From the NCBI GenBank assembly GCA_963210315.1, contig OY723318.1, positions 682,001 to 746,000 on the forward strand: a DNA stretch of 64,000 nucleotides, read 5' to 3'. Both the position numbers and the translations under genes were made by a program. A model generated the notes under the pieces. That model made no database searches and had not been told where the DNA came from. It saw only the letters and a program-made list of their open reading frames with translations. The number at the start of each line of letters is the position of its first letter. Position 1 is the first letter of the stretch. Shown in pieces: positions 30,727 to 41,961 of this stretch. The stretch comes from Rhynchopus euleeides (taxonomy: Eukaryota; Euglenozoa; Diplonemea; Diplonemida; Diplonemidae).

Positions 30727-31490
30727 TATTGGTGGGGGTGGGGTTTTCAGAAGACAGCACAAGCCAAACGCAATTGGAAGGCGTGTGTTCCGTCGCACCA
30801 TTATTTCCGAGACCCGGGGGGTATCGGCGATGGCTGGGCAACAGCTGCTGTGAGCACCCTGTCGTCGCTACGTAGGGAGGGGGTTCTTTCGTGATGTGTG
30901 GGGGCAAAGCGGCCAGTGCGGGTTGTCCACACTGGCGGACACCGTCTACCCAAAGTTGCACCCAACATGCCCGTCCCCCCTCCCATCCCGAATGATCGAT
31001 AAGTTTCCTCCCGCCACCCCACCCACCCCACGTTCTGAATTTTCAAAGCTTGTTCTGGGTTCATCATGGTTCTTGTGTGCAGTGGTCACCGCATTTTTTT
31101 GTTCGGAACAGCACCAGGCCTGTGCCTAAGTCGGATGTAGATGTAAGGGTCGGCCTCAGGGAAAAAAAGTTCCCACTTTTTTCTTCCCATATTTTTGGTG
31201 GGGGTTTTTTTGGGGGTTTTTAGGGATCTTTTTTGGGGGGGGATATGCCTGGCCTTTTTTGGGCACGCTCCGCACCCCCCCTGACGCGGGTGCTGTGCTG
31301 AGTGCCGTCCTGCAGCTGCTCGCGACCACGGTGCTCGTGGCCGCGGGTGGCTGTTTGGGCACTTCCAAGTTATTGTACAGCCTCCGTGAATAATCGGAGG
31401 CTGTGCAAGAACTCGGAAGTGACGACGAAGACGAGGCCACGGGCGACCTCCCACGGGATGGCATCGCCCAGAGGCTTGCTCTCGAGCTCA
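30727..31490. other. Gene-free stretch
   Basis: Contains a stem-loop CAGCCTCCG...CGGAGGCTG near 31378-31404 inside GC-rich text that may be decayed coding sequence (31300-31470). No gene can be defended. Confidence 0.4.
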
Positions 31491-31493
31491 AAC

Positions 31494-31553
31494 CAACAGA
31501 TGTTCACTACCGTGGCCTCCGGCGGCTGGGGGGCTCTGCCCCCCAGACCCCCC
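31494..31553 (+). repeat. GC-hairpin repeat, + orientation
   Basis: Starts CAACAGATGTTCACTACCGT; the stem-loop has loop TCT with the GGGGGGC/GCCCCCC stem intact. Confidence 0.85.
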
Positions 31554-32189
31554 TGTGGCTTGTGCCCAGGCCTGGGCGGGGAACGAGCCCTTTTTCCAGG
31601 TTTTTTGGGTCGGGGAACCAGGTTTTTTCTAAGAATTTTTACAAGGGATTTTTTGCTCGCCCCCCCACAGTTTCCAGGCGCGTGCCCGTCAGGCGGGACT
31701 TTTTCTCTGATTTCTCTCCGCGTCATCATGTGACAGCTCTCGAGTGATGCCCAGATGCTTGCGGCAGAGAGTGCCCCTCATGCGCGTTACAGCTGAAAAT
31801 GAATGAGGATCACCTGGCGCTCGTTCTCATCGGGGGTTGTGCTCCGCAGGGACTCAATACACCTTGGCACTCTCGCAGGGCTGGACATGCCAGCAGCTGG
31901 AGGACAGTTACAAAGCTGCCACTCCCCGACGCCACCCACCTGCTGGCCCCTTCAGGTCTGAAAGCCCAAAAGCTCCCGGGGATTTTTGCAATGGTGCGCA
32001 CCATATTCAGCGCAGTAGGGTGATCTCTCCGATTTTCCAAAACTGCTGGTTTACTGGTTTGGGGAACGGTCGCCGGCAGACCGTTGAAATGCCCGTGTTA
32101 GCAAGGCACACTCACGTTTCAGGGAGCGTGTCGCGTGTCACGCATGTCGCGAACGCGGCAAGTGTACCTCCCAGGTGGGGAAGCCCGAC

Positions 32190-32276
32190 CTCCTGTCCGA
32201 TGCCAGTCAGGCTTCGAAGAAGCGCTTCATGGATGCGGCGCTGACCTCCTACGCTGCACTGTACCCGGGGAAGTGA
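32190..32276 (+). pseudogene. Coding-like tail fragment
   Basis: A frame reading KPDLLSDASQASKKRFMDAA and ending LYPGK before TGA looks like the C-terminus of a protein. Upstream text in this frame is not open for long. It is probably a captured or decayed gene end; no family recognised. Confidence 0.25.
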
Positions 32277-32303
32277 GATAGATGGACGGGCACACGCTAC
32301 ATT

Positions 32304-32531
32304 GGGGGTCTGGGGGGCGGAGCCCCCCAGCCGCCGGAGGCCACGGTAGCGAACATCTGTTCGTGTGGGCGTACAGATTCTGTGCGATTTGGCTGCGTCC
32401 TCAGAGGCGACTGGAGTGGTTGGACCCCGACCTGGTGGGATTCGAAGGACTTGAGTACGAGACGTACGCCACAGGGGGGTCTGGGGGGCGGAGCCCCCCA
32501 GCCGCCGGAGGCCACGGTAGTGAACGTCTGG
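32304..32531 (-). repeat. Pair of GC-hairpin repeats with shared spacer
   Basis: Copies at 32304-32362 and 32472-32531. The spacer matches that of the 19871 pair (GCGTACAGATTCTGTG, TTGGCTGCGTCCTC, GGACTTGAGTACGAGACGTA), so hairpin plus spacer of about 170 bp is a unit that duplicates in tandem. Confidence 0.85.
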
Positions 32532-32984
32532 CTCTCCAGTTGGCCAGCAAGGCGAACGGTACGTGGGACAGACTTCCCTTCCATCCTTGTCCGCGCCCTG
32601 TCGACTGGGGAAAACTTAGAAAAAGCTATTTCCTCTGCGAAACAACCTTAGAAAAAAATTCCCCTAACAAAATTCTTAGAAAAAAACTTTTTTCCCCTTA
32701 CAAAAATTCTTAGAAAAAAAGTTCAGAATCCTGAAAGTGGGGAACAAGCCCCCCAGTTAGGAACAGCCCTGCTTGTGCCTGGTCTTGTTTTTTTTCGTCG
32801 GGGGGGGGGGGTCAGAATTTTCGGGAAAATCTCGGGGGGGGGGGGTCATTGACCCCCCCCCCCGCTAGGCTGTGCTATACGTTCCACCCCCCCAGCGTAT
32901 AACGTACCGTATACGTAAATATTATGGAACGTAAATATTATGGAACGGGCCCATTTTTGGCCGGTCCGTTCCATAATATTTACG

Positions 32985-33135
32985 TTCCAAAATATTTACA
33001 GGGCCAGTTCGGGACTCGGTGGTGAGGACGGCTTGCGTCAGGAATCGCGCGAAAAGTGCACGAGTAGGTCCCGTCAGGGACTCTGTACGCCGTCCGATCA
33101 CCTGGTCCAAGTCCCCGAGTCGCAGAAAGCCCTGT
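32985..33135 (-). pseudogene. Coding-like cargo in X2, second segment
   Basis: The minus-strand frame reads GFLRLGDLDQVIGRRTESLT then ALFARFLTQAVLTTESR before entering the AT-rich repeats. It lies downstream of the small frame at 33263-33430 on the same strand, so the two may be exons of one captured gene separated by repeat sequence. No family recognised. Confidence 0.3.
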
Positions 33136-33262
33136 AAATATTATGGAACGAAAAAAATCTGGAACGCCAACCCACCAGCGTTCCAAAATATTTACGTTCC
33201 ATAATATTTACGTTCCATAATATTTACGTTCCAAAATATTTACGTATACGGTATTATACGTA

Positions 33263-33430
33263 TTATACGTTGAACGTATAATACGTTAAAATACGTATTA
33301 TACGTTCAGGCAATACTGCACAGGCATCCACGATGCGACTCACACCGGACTTTGGGTTCGTGGCGTCGTTCGTCAGCACTTCGACAGCGTCCCACGCCTT
33401 GTCGGCGCGGTTGCGCTTCTCACCTGACAT
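33263..33430 (-). CDS. Small 55-codon frame in element X2
   Basis: Starts with ATG (complement of 33428-33430): MSGEKRNRADKAWDAVEVLT, followed by NDATNPKSGVSRIVDACAVL, then runs into the TATACG repeats and stops. The first 40 residues look like real protein. It is probably a 5' exon of a captured gene or element-encoded protein; the tail is repeat translation. No family recognised. Confidence 0.3.
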   Translation of the reverse strand: MSGEKRNRADKAWDAVEVLTNDATNPKSGVSRIVDACAVLPERIIRILTYYTFNV

Positions 33431-33630
33431 CGTTACACACCCACATGCACTTCAGCTGACTGGGGATGCAGTGAGAGTCACACTCAACAAGGATATCAAG
33501 GTCACACTCCAAGTCCAGCCACGGACAGCCACTCTGTACGGTGTCTGCAAAAATGGGGTGAAAATCCGGAGCGTATAATACGTATTATACGTATTATACG
33601 TATAGCGTATTATACGTATAGTGCAGCCTA

Positions 33631-33961
33631 GCCCCCCCCGACCCCCCCTGGAAAAACCCCTGAATGCAACACGTGGGTGAGGCACTCCGGTGATTCCCCC
33701 ACACTCACACTCACATCGGGTTTTCGCTTCGTTGCCAAAACGGCACAGTTTGGGTGTATTTTCCTCCTACTTTTAGGTGAAAAATCGCCGGATTTTGACG
33801 AAAGATTGCCGGTGGCGAAGACCACCCACCCCACACGCATGTGAATCTGTTTGTGGCGGGCGTAACACACCGAACGTACGTCAGCTCTTTGATGTGACCC
33901 CACCGGGGCAGGCCCACTTTCAGAATCAAACAAGTAACCCATGAAACTTCGCTGTTATCCT

Positions 33962-34002
<41 letters not shown>

Positions 34003-35836
34003 CACCCTCTCTCTTTAGGTGTGGTGATATGCGATCATGATGCAGTAGTCGGGGGGGGGCCTGGCTCGTCGGAATGATTTCATTTCCCAGGCCCGACGAC
34101 CGCGTTTTGTTGGTGCTCCCCCCACCCCTCGCCTGTGTTGACGTGAGGAGGGGGTGGGGCGGGGGGTGCCTGTCAATCACTTTCCTTTTCCTTTTTCCCA
34201 CACCCGAGTGTGTCTAAAGGCTTTAGTATTGAGAGAATTCTCAAGAATGATCAACGAAAAAAATAGGTGTTCTTCGAACGCAGGCCACACACCCGCACAC
34301 CCACACGGCCTGTGAGGGTGTGTGGTCTCGACGATTTGGGCAGTGAGAATCACCGCTCCCGCTGAAAAGAAGTCATAAAACAGAAGCAACCGATGAGGGT
34401 GCCGTGCACTCTGTGACGAAACTGTGCCAGGGTGGTGGCTCGTTCTGTCAGGGCAGGCTCTGCTTGCCCTGAACCTGAGAGCACAAAGGGGCCCTCGAGG
34501 ATGGTCGGGTTGTTTGGTGGAAGACATCACCAAAGCCGTCGCCAGGCAAAAAAAAATATATAGTCACTTGGTGTTACCGAAATAGGGGCAACTTCGCACG
34601 AACGGGGCACGAAATATCAGGGTGGGCCCATTTTTTCTCTTTCCCCCCCCCTTTTTTTTCTTGGTGGGATTTTTCACGTATTGCCTGTGTTTCTTCATGA
34701 GCCACTCGAATTTCGCGTGAATTTTGGGCTTGTATAGGCCTGGATAGGCCTATACATGCATGTATTGGCCCGTTCTGGCCTGTTTAGGTCGGCTGGAGGA
34801 CGTTGCAGAAGTGGCATCTCGCTGAGGGTTTCCCTTTGGTGTTGGGCCACCAGGAGGGGAGGGACCCAATATGAGAGTAAAATAGGTGGGCAGAGCAACC
34901 TAGTGGTCGAGGTTTCCGGGAGCACCGGCGCGCAGCGCTGTGTGATCCATGAATGATCTGCCCGTGGCTGCACAGCTTGTGCAGACGACCCTCTCTCACG
35001 GAGGAGGGCTACCTCCAGCTGCGGTCTACCGGTTACTGGGGCGGACGACCCCTGGGCGTCAGAGGTTAGGGAGGTCGACAAGGAGGTGATCCCGTTCCTG
35101 TGGGAGGGCGGCGTGGTGCAGTGCACCGAGCTGCCGAGCCCGTGGTCGCGGAAGGAGCTAGAGGCGCTGCTCCACGACCTGGGGCCGGCGACCAGGAGCC
35201 AGAGCGACGAGCGCCGCACGTGGTGTTGCAATGGAAGGAGGGAAGCGCCCTCAAGAGTACTGCCTCCTGGTGGTCCACCGACGGGCAAGCTCAAGCTAAT
35301 CTAGAGCGTAGTTGTCCATATCCATCCCGGCATTGAGTGTTCTGGGGTGTGTTCGTTGCCACTGTGTGGCAACGAGCTCCTGGAACGGGGAAAAAGGGGG
35401 CCGAAAAAAACGGGGCCCAAACGGGTTTTTGGCCACGAACAGGGCACGAAATATCAGGGGGTCGATAACACCAGTCACGCGAGGATTTGTTCGCCCGGGG
35501 TTTGGTGCACAAAACAAAACAGGGCACTCCTTTGGGGTTGTGAGCACACAGCTCTCTAGAACTGAGAACGAAAATGAAAACAAATAATAATGCAACCCAG
35601 TTTTCTGGCATACTTTGTGTTGCGTGGGTACGGCCCTCTCTCCCCGCACCCCCCCCTCACCCCGCCTCACCCCCCCCCCCCCCTCGTCCCGATTCTCCTC
35701 CTCCTGTCCCCACCCCCGTGCATCTCGTATCCCGGTATTTCATAAGATTGTGTTGCTTTCGCTTCGCCTCTTTCGTCTTCGCCTCTATCCCACCCGCCGT
35801 GGTTTCCTCATGCACCGCCCTCAGTAGCTGATGTGT
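33631..35836. other. Gene-free stretch with a CT microsatellite
   Basis: A (CT)n tract lies at about 33966-34000. TATAGGCCTATA-type palindromes cluster at 34725-34765. GCACGAAATATCAGGG occurs at 34608 and again at 35447. A coding-like fragment is listed separately at 34985-35304. No complete gene is visible. Confidence 0.45.
34985..35304 (+). pseudogene. GC-rich coding-like fragment, unidentified
   Basis: From about 35045 a frame reads ASEVREVDKEVIPFLWEGGV, then CTELPSPWSRKELEALLHDL, with the GC3 bias of the host genes. Upstream it continues only after a frame change near 35035 and no start fits. It is probably a fragment of a duplicated host gene; no family recognised. Confidence 0.3.
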
Positions 35837-35844
35837 CTTGCGCC

Positions 35845-36354
35845 CAGCGATCTCGCGCCTGGTCAGGCAGGTAGGGCAGCTGCCCTACCTATTTAATTTC
35901 TGTCCGAATCCTTGGTAGGGCAGGCCTGACCAGCCTGCCCTACCAAGAATATTATTTCTGATCTGCCCCCGCCCCCCTGGGCCCCACTGGGGCCCAGGTA
36001 GCAAGGCTATTCCGGACTATCGACCCACCGAATTTGGTCGGTGCTTGACATGTCATGGACCATGTCAGCCTGAGAACATATGTTCACTACCGTGGCCTCC
36101 GGCGGCTGGGGGGCTCCGCCCCCCAGACCCCCTGAAGGCGGTCTGCTGGCTCCTGGATGTCATAAACCGCCTGTGGTACGATAGACACGGATGGTCCACC
36201 AGCCGAGCGCCTGTAGTACGAGAAACACAGATGATCCACTAGCCGAGCGCTCACGTTCGCGCGCGAAGCGCGCGAATTTTTTTTACCCCCTTTACCAGGT
36301 AGGGCAGCTGCCCTACCTATTAAAGTTTTGGGCACGAGCCCAGCGAGATCACTG
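35845..36354. mobile_element. hAT-like non-autonomous element, copy 2
   Basis: Same 510-bp element as 3508-4017, same orientation, with its own 8-bp target duplication CTTGCGCC (35837-35844 and 36355-36362). The only difference noticed is 36080 (A, against G at 3743), which makes the internal motif the perfect palindrome GAACATATGTTC. Near identity implies a recent shared source. A GC-hairpin repeat lies at 36074-36133. Confidence 0.93.
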
Positions 36355-36362
36355 CTTGCGCC

Positions 36363-38884
36363 ACGGACCCCATGTTATTTCCTTTTCGCCATTATTTTTT
36401 TTGATTTTTCTTCAGTGCTTTTTTTTTGCCTTTTCGTTGTCACTGGAGAGGGTGGGGGTGGGGGGGGGGGGGGGAGAGCTTTCGCTCTGCAGACCAGAAA
36501 GGCACATCCCCCCCCCTCTCTCACCTCCCCACACCTTTCTACCACTGGCCCCGCCTTGCGGGCCAGAATATCCAAAACAAATTCCGTTAAAACCCGAGGC
36601 AGCCGCCTCTCTTCCCGGGGGGGCTTGGAAGAGCACGGGCCAAAAAAAAATATGACCATTCAAAACTGTTCAACACATCCCCTGTGGCGGGGTTAGTGTA
36701 TAGATCACATGTGGTCCCAGTGTGTGTCTGACAGTGGAGGCATTGCCAGAGTTCGCTCGGTGCGTCCTACACTAAACTAAAAAGATTAACGTGTGTGTGT
36801 ATGTATGGGTGGTTATCAAGTTTTAAGGCGGTGTCGCCCTGCACGGGCAGTAGCACCTCCCCTTCAGTATCGCACTCCCGAAGGATTCCATTAACACGAC
36901 GTGACACCGGTTTCGACGCGTACTCTTCGTACCCCTCCCCCCGGCCGCGTCTCTTCAGCGAAGAACCGGGGATAATCGGACCAGGGCTAGCTAAACCCTG
37001 GTGGTGTCACGGGTGGGGTTGGAGAGGGAGAAAAGGAAGAAATGCGTGTGTGTATGTGGGTGTGACCCAATGTGGGAGTTTTTTTTGTTGGTGCCACTGT
37101 ATCGGGGGGGGGTTGTCATGTTGGTTACCCATGCAATGACGCAGCCCACCCGTGCAGATTTACCGTGCCAGACCGACCCTCCTGCCCCCTTCCCCCCCGT
37201 CCGCTCCCCAACCACTCGCGCAGGTGTGGCTCGTGTTACTATGGCGTCACATGTGGATCACCACTGGTTACTCATCTTCATGTGGATCAGGTCGTGCGGT
37301 GTTATGGGTAGTGGCGGTGGTGGCGATGCTATGTGCACGGCTGCCCTTTGTGTTGCATTGCGGGGGCCGAGTTGCGGGGTGCTGGCGGGGTGCATTTCCT
37401 TCTTCTTCTTCTCGGAACGGGAAGTATGTTGTCGTTGTTGCCGTTTTGTGTGTCCAGGTTTTAGGCATCGATGAATGCAATATCAGCAAAAAAAAATGGG
37501 CGCTTGAAAATACAAAACAACCAACGGAGATATTGCAAAAAAGGGGGGGAAACAAAAAGATGGGCAGTCTCTGCTAACTCACCCCAGATCATTAATTTTT
37601 TTCAAATCCGTCACGCTCAAGCGCAGCAACGTAGTCCTAATGTGAAGTGATTGTCCGGTGCCCCGCTTTAATCAATCCGTCGCACAGTCAGTGTTTGCCT
37701 CCAACATACCATATCATCCCACCCCAACGTGACACAGCAGGGAAAACCTGCCGAATGTACCAGATGGTAATCAGGGGAAAAAAATCGTTCGAAACTATCG
37801 TTGAAAGGCCCCAATGTGCCCTGCATCTGTTTAATTGGGCGGTGGCATCGTCCGATTCGCACAACGGTGGAATGACGGTGCCACTGTACGGCGTAAAGCT
37901 TCCCTTTTTTTTTGCTTCCCTCCCTACAGATGTAAGGAGGGCCCTCCCGAAAACACTTCACTAAAGTGCAGCGCATCTGGCATCTCCGCTGAGGCTCTGT
38001 GGCTGCACTCCATCCATCCATCCAAAAGAGAAACAACCGGCAAACAAAACCATGGGGCCAAAGGGGGATGAAGCCCCCCCACCCCGAAGGCCCAGCTTTG
38101 TATTTTTTTTTTTTTGCTCAGAACCACGCCCGGCCCACCCACCCCACCCTACTGTGTCGCATGGTTGCAGCTACACAGCTTTCGGTCACATCCCTGTAGC
38201 AAGGGCGTTTAGAGGTGGTTTTGGGGTGTGTGTGTGTGTGTGTGTGCTGACCACTTTTAGGGCAGGTTAACCCTGCACCCCGGCCCTGAGTATGTCCCTC
38301 GGGGCAGTAAGGGGCCTTAGCTGAGTACGCTCAGTGCAACCTGCATTTAAATAGAAATGTTGCCGTGTGTGTTGTGTGTATGTCACACACACGCGCTCTC
38401 TCTTTCTCTGTCTCTGTGCGCCTCGTGTTCTCTCCACTTTACTCCAACCCCCCCTCTCGGCTTCGATTTTGGTTGCCTTGATGACTGTTTCAAGATTCCC
38501 CCCCCCCCCCCGCTGCCATTGTCCTCGATCCCCACCCCACACCCACACCCACGCCCCCTTCTCTCTCAACACACTTGACACCGTTGCCGCTGGGCGTGCT
38601 GCTCCTCCCCCATGAAGCTCCAGCCGAACGCAAGGCGTCAGCCAAGGCAAACAGTGATCTCTCTCTCTCTCCCCGCCCCTTCGCACGGCCTCAACGGAGC
38701 AGATGGTGATGCTGGGTTGAGTCTGCTCTGTTGGGTCGTGGCCTCGTCAAAAACCCTGACCCCGCCACCGTGCGACAGTCCCCAAAGAAATAGGGGGAGG
38801 GGGGAAGGGGGGGGGGGGTGTGAAGATCCGCAACTCTTCCTCTCGTCAACGGGGGAGGGGGGGGGGTAACCCTGGGGGGGATTT
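36363..38884. other. Gene-free stretch
   Basis: No convincing gene. 36733-36800 repeats 22040-22105. A (GT)n tract lies at 38226-38247. G- and C-runs lie at 36450-36473, 38502-38514 and 38805-38820. Confidence 0.45.
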
Positions 38885-39330
38885 TTTTCTTACCAGTTAC
38901 GAGCGACGAAGCGTAGAGAAGTCGCGAAGTAACGAAGGAAATCGTACGACCGAAGCTTTGTAAGGATCACCTTCATGCCACTTCACAGGGGCTTACGCAG
39001 CCTTTGACACAGGAGTGTGCGCTCAACGAAAAGTAGCCCGGATCTGCCTTTTTGCAGTTGCTGGGCAGGGTGTTTCTCTTATTACCTAGGGTACCCCGAG
39101 AGAATGTCACCCCCCTCGAGGGCCCAGGGCCGAGGGGGGGTGACATTCTTCCCAGCTGCTACACAGGGCAACCGTTGAAGAATGTCACCCCCCTCTGTAC
39201 AGGGTGGCTGTTGGAGAATGTCACCCCCCAAGCGGAGGCCGAGGGGGGGTGACATTCTCCATGGTCACCCAGGGGGTGACATTCTCTCGGGGTACCCTAG
39301 GTATAGCGAAAGGAGTACGATTTTTCAACC
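38885..39330 (+). repeat. R250 dispersed repeat split by an insertion
   Basis: The most complete copy: GAGCGACGAAGCGTAGAGAA, AAGTAACGAAGGAAATCGTA, CTCAACGAAAAGTAGCCCGG and GTTGCTGGGCAGGGTGTTTC. It is then interrupted at 39085-39301 and resumes with ATAGCGAAAGGAGTACGATT. Confidence 0.85.
39085..39301. mobile_element. 217-bp TIR element inserted in an R250 repeat
   Basis: Perfect TIRs of at least 30 bp, starting CCTAGGGTACCCCGAGAGAA. TA flanks both ends (39083-39084 and 39302-39303); the uninterrupted R250 copy at 12980-13030 supports TA as the duplicated target. Inside, GAATGTCACCCCCC occurs seven times or so in alternating orientation, making two large nested hairpins. No coding content. Confidence 0.88.
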
Positions 39331-41961
39331 CCTTCAACCCCCCCCTGCTCTTCTCTCACCCCCCCCCCCCCCCGACCCCTCCTTGAAGCATATCTCTCTA
39401 TACGGCAATGCGACCATATTATCATCTCCCGCCTACCCTTCCTCCCCACGCTGTTGCTGACAGGGCTTTCAGTGGCGCCGCTGGGAAGGTGTGTTGCGTG
39501 TCGTGTGTGTTCTGCGAAAGGCCTGGTCGCCGTATGAAATGCAGTGATTTCTTCCCGGATTTTTGAGGCACGCATGAAAAATACAACAACAACCAGATGA
39601 CTATCTCTTTTTACTTTGGGAGAGCTGTGCTCGCAGCGCAGGGAAGATGTGTGCTCCGTGCGTGTGGGGTGTGTGTGTGCGGGGATGTGGGGAAGAACTG
39701 GGGCTACGTCACCCATGCGATACACTCGTTCCCCCCTGTCTTCCCTTCCGAGGCATCTTTTCTCTCGGAGAAGAATCTGAAAGTTTGTCGTTTTTTTGAT
39801 CATTTAAATTATCCCCAGAATGACGGGCAATGGCCCTGTCCAGTGCCATGCGATCCCATTGATTACGACCAGTAGGGGGCCCACGCTACCGGATGTGACT
39901 GAGTGAGAAATAGTGAGCTCCAGCCCACTTCCCCTCACTGACTGACGAGCTGTGACTGGTAGCGAGGGCCCCCGTAGAGAGGCGGATTGTGCGTGCTTCT
40001 TCTTGCCGTGCGTGTGTTGAAAGCGGAAGGTTGAAAGCGGAAAGGCACATCAGATTCCAGTCTGTGAGCCCTGCCTGCACCCAACAGCAATGCTTAGCGT
40101 GGGGTGTGTGAGTGTGAATGTGAGTAAGCTGTGAATTTGGGGATGTTTGGGGGGAGGGGGGTATTTTTTGCCTCCATTTTTTATTGCGAATCAAACCTGT
40201 TTCTGTTGTTGTCTTCCCCGGGGGAGGGGAGGGGAGGGGGGGGGGGTCTTTCCCACGATTTAAAAAATGGAAAGAAAAAATATCGTACACAAAACCACCA
40301 TCACCACCACCACCACCCTCTTCGATTGTTTTGAGTAGAACAAAGCTCGGTTCAAAAATCGTTCAAAAAAAACACACCCAACCCAGCCTTCTGAACTGAA
40401 GGGTGGGCACAGAAGGGGGAGACGTCCACTGTGTCAACAACACAGGGGTCCCAGCCCTGTTTGGGCCAGGTTAAGAACACAACGAAAGAGAATTAAGAAC
40501 GCGAGGAGTAGCGAAGGTTTCCTAACAAGGGTGCGGGCGGAAGCGCGGCAAGGTCTCCTCCACGCACACTGGGGGTCTTCGCTGGTCGACAAACTTCGAC
40601 AAACTTCGTCAGTTTTCAGCCAATTCAACAGGAAATGCACTGACGATCACCCCGTAGCGAAGACCCCCACTATTGTTGATTGTGTTGAGGGCTGAGAGAA
40701 TGCACATCACTGCCTCTGTCGACCACACCTCGCGCTGCCCTTGCCTCTGCAACGATCTCACCCTGCGTGTGTGAAAGCAGGCGTTGTGAGGAAGCGTCGG
40801 CGCATAAACAAAAACCGAACGGTGTGCAAGAGACAGACCATAGCCTTTGCTGCTGCCACAGGCGGGGCTTTTGTTTTCACACAGAACAGCAACAAGAGCC
40901 TTGTCTGGCAATGCCACTGTGGAAAAAGGGAGAGTTGGCAGCGGTTTGGGTGGGCAAAACACAATCCACCGTGCCTTGTTGATTTGACTGTGTGGCACAT
41001 TCGCATGCAAGGTTCTGTTTCACCCGGGTTGGGGCGCACAAACAACGTCGTATCTTTTTGTGCTGATCTTATCCAAAATGCAGACGTTGGCACATGTAAT
41101 TCAAGTTCATATGCCAACGTGAAGAGGAAGGTCATTCACAAAATCAACGAGAAGGTATTGTGTGTGGGCCTCACGTGGTGTTCAGAGTGGCCCATGCTGC
41201 AACACGTTGTCAACTTGCTGTTGTTATAGCGGGACAAAAACTAATGACAACCGAGTGAATCACAAGAGAAAGAGAGCAACGACAGTTGGTGTTCTTCGAA
41301 CGCAGAACATCCCCCCAAAAAAAATGCAAATAAGGAAGCCGCAGGGGATAGGTCTTGAAGGTCGTGGCAACAACAACAACAACAACAACAACAAAAAGTG
41401 GCCGAGACGAAAAAAGAAAATCTGTGAGAGTTTTAACCACGGGCAGCCCCACGTCACCTCGCTTGGTATGGCTCTGCCCCCCCCAGCATACATGCCACCA
41501 GGCGACGCTGCACACACGGAGCTGCTGTGATAGACCCCCCCTCCTCCTCCCCCTCCCCCTCGCCCCCTCCCGCACCCCGTTGGAGATACAAGCAGGTATC
41601 CCCCCCCCCCCCCCCCCCATTTTTTTTGTGTAGCCTCATGCAATGAAGGAGGAAATGGAACACGGAGAAAGCAGGTCCGATTTGAGTTTACGGCACGCGT
41701 AGTGCCGTAATTGCAGAGCCACATCTCACCTCATCACAGGTCGAGGTGTGTGCGTTTCACCACAACCTCTCCCCTTCCCCATTCCCCCGTGTTCAGTGAC
41801 ATGTGTCGATAGTGTTCCATTTCCTTGTCCACACCAACACCAACACACCGTTCCCCCCCCCCCCCCTCTCGGGGAACCAAAAGGTGTAGGGCCGTGTTTG
41901 CAGCGAGGCACCACCACAACCCGTCACCACCCCCCCCCCCTCGCCCCACCCGCTGCCGCAT
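39331..41961. other. Gene-free stretch before the acetyltransferase gene
   Basis: Apart from the small element at 40571-40668, no gene is seen. An (AAC)n tract lies at 41371-41394. Near 41700 is ACGGCACGCGTAGTGCCGT, a short palindrome. C-rich text from 41850 to 41955, with AGs near 41887 and 41900, forms the leader of the next gene. Confidence 0.45.
40571..40668. mobile_element. GGGGGTCTTCGCT small element, copy 2
   Basis: 98 bp, same TIR and interior as 30618-30726, flanked by ACT on both sides (40568-40570 and 40669-40671), a 3-bp target duplication. Confidence 0.88.

Larger units (their letters stand above)
32868..33628. mobile_element. TA-flanked TIR element X2
   Basis: 761 bp between TA dinucleotides (32866-32867 and 33629-33630). 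Ends are GGCTGTGCTATACG and, from the right, GGCTGCACTATACG. The terminal zones hold TATACGTATTATACG palindromes and TTCCATAATATTTACG repeats, the latter also in the middle. C-runs lie outside both ends. Two coding-like minus-strand frames form the cargo. Confidence 0.75.

Noticed and set aside
2210-36133. Recurring peptides such as TTVASGGWGAPPPRPP in many small frames
   Set aside because: They arise from translating the GC-hairpin repeat in several frames and both strands; conservation is at the DNA level.
40741-41229. 162-codon frame in the 39-42 kb gap
   Set aside because: No domain, no GC3 bias and no acceptor-like tract; kept as unannotated.
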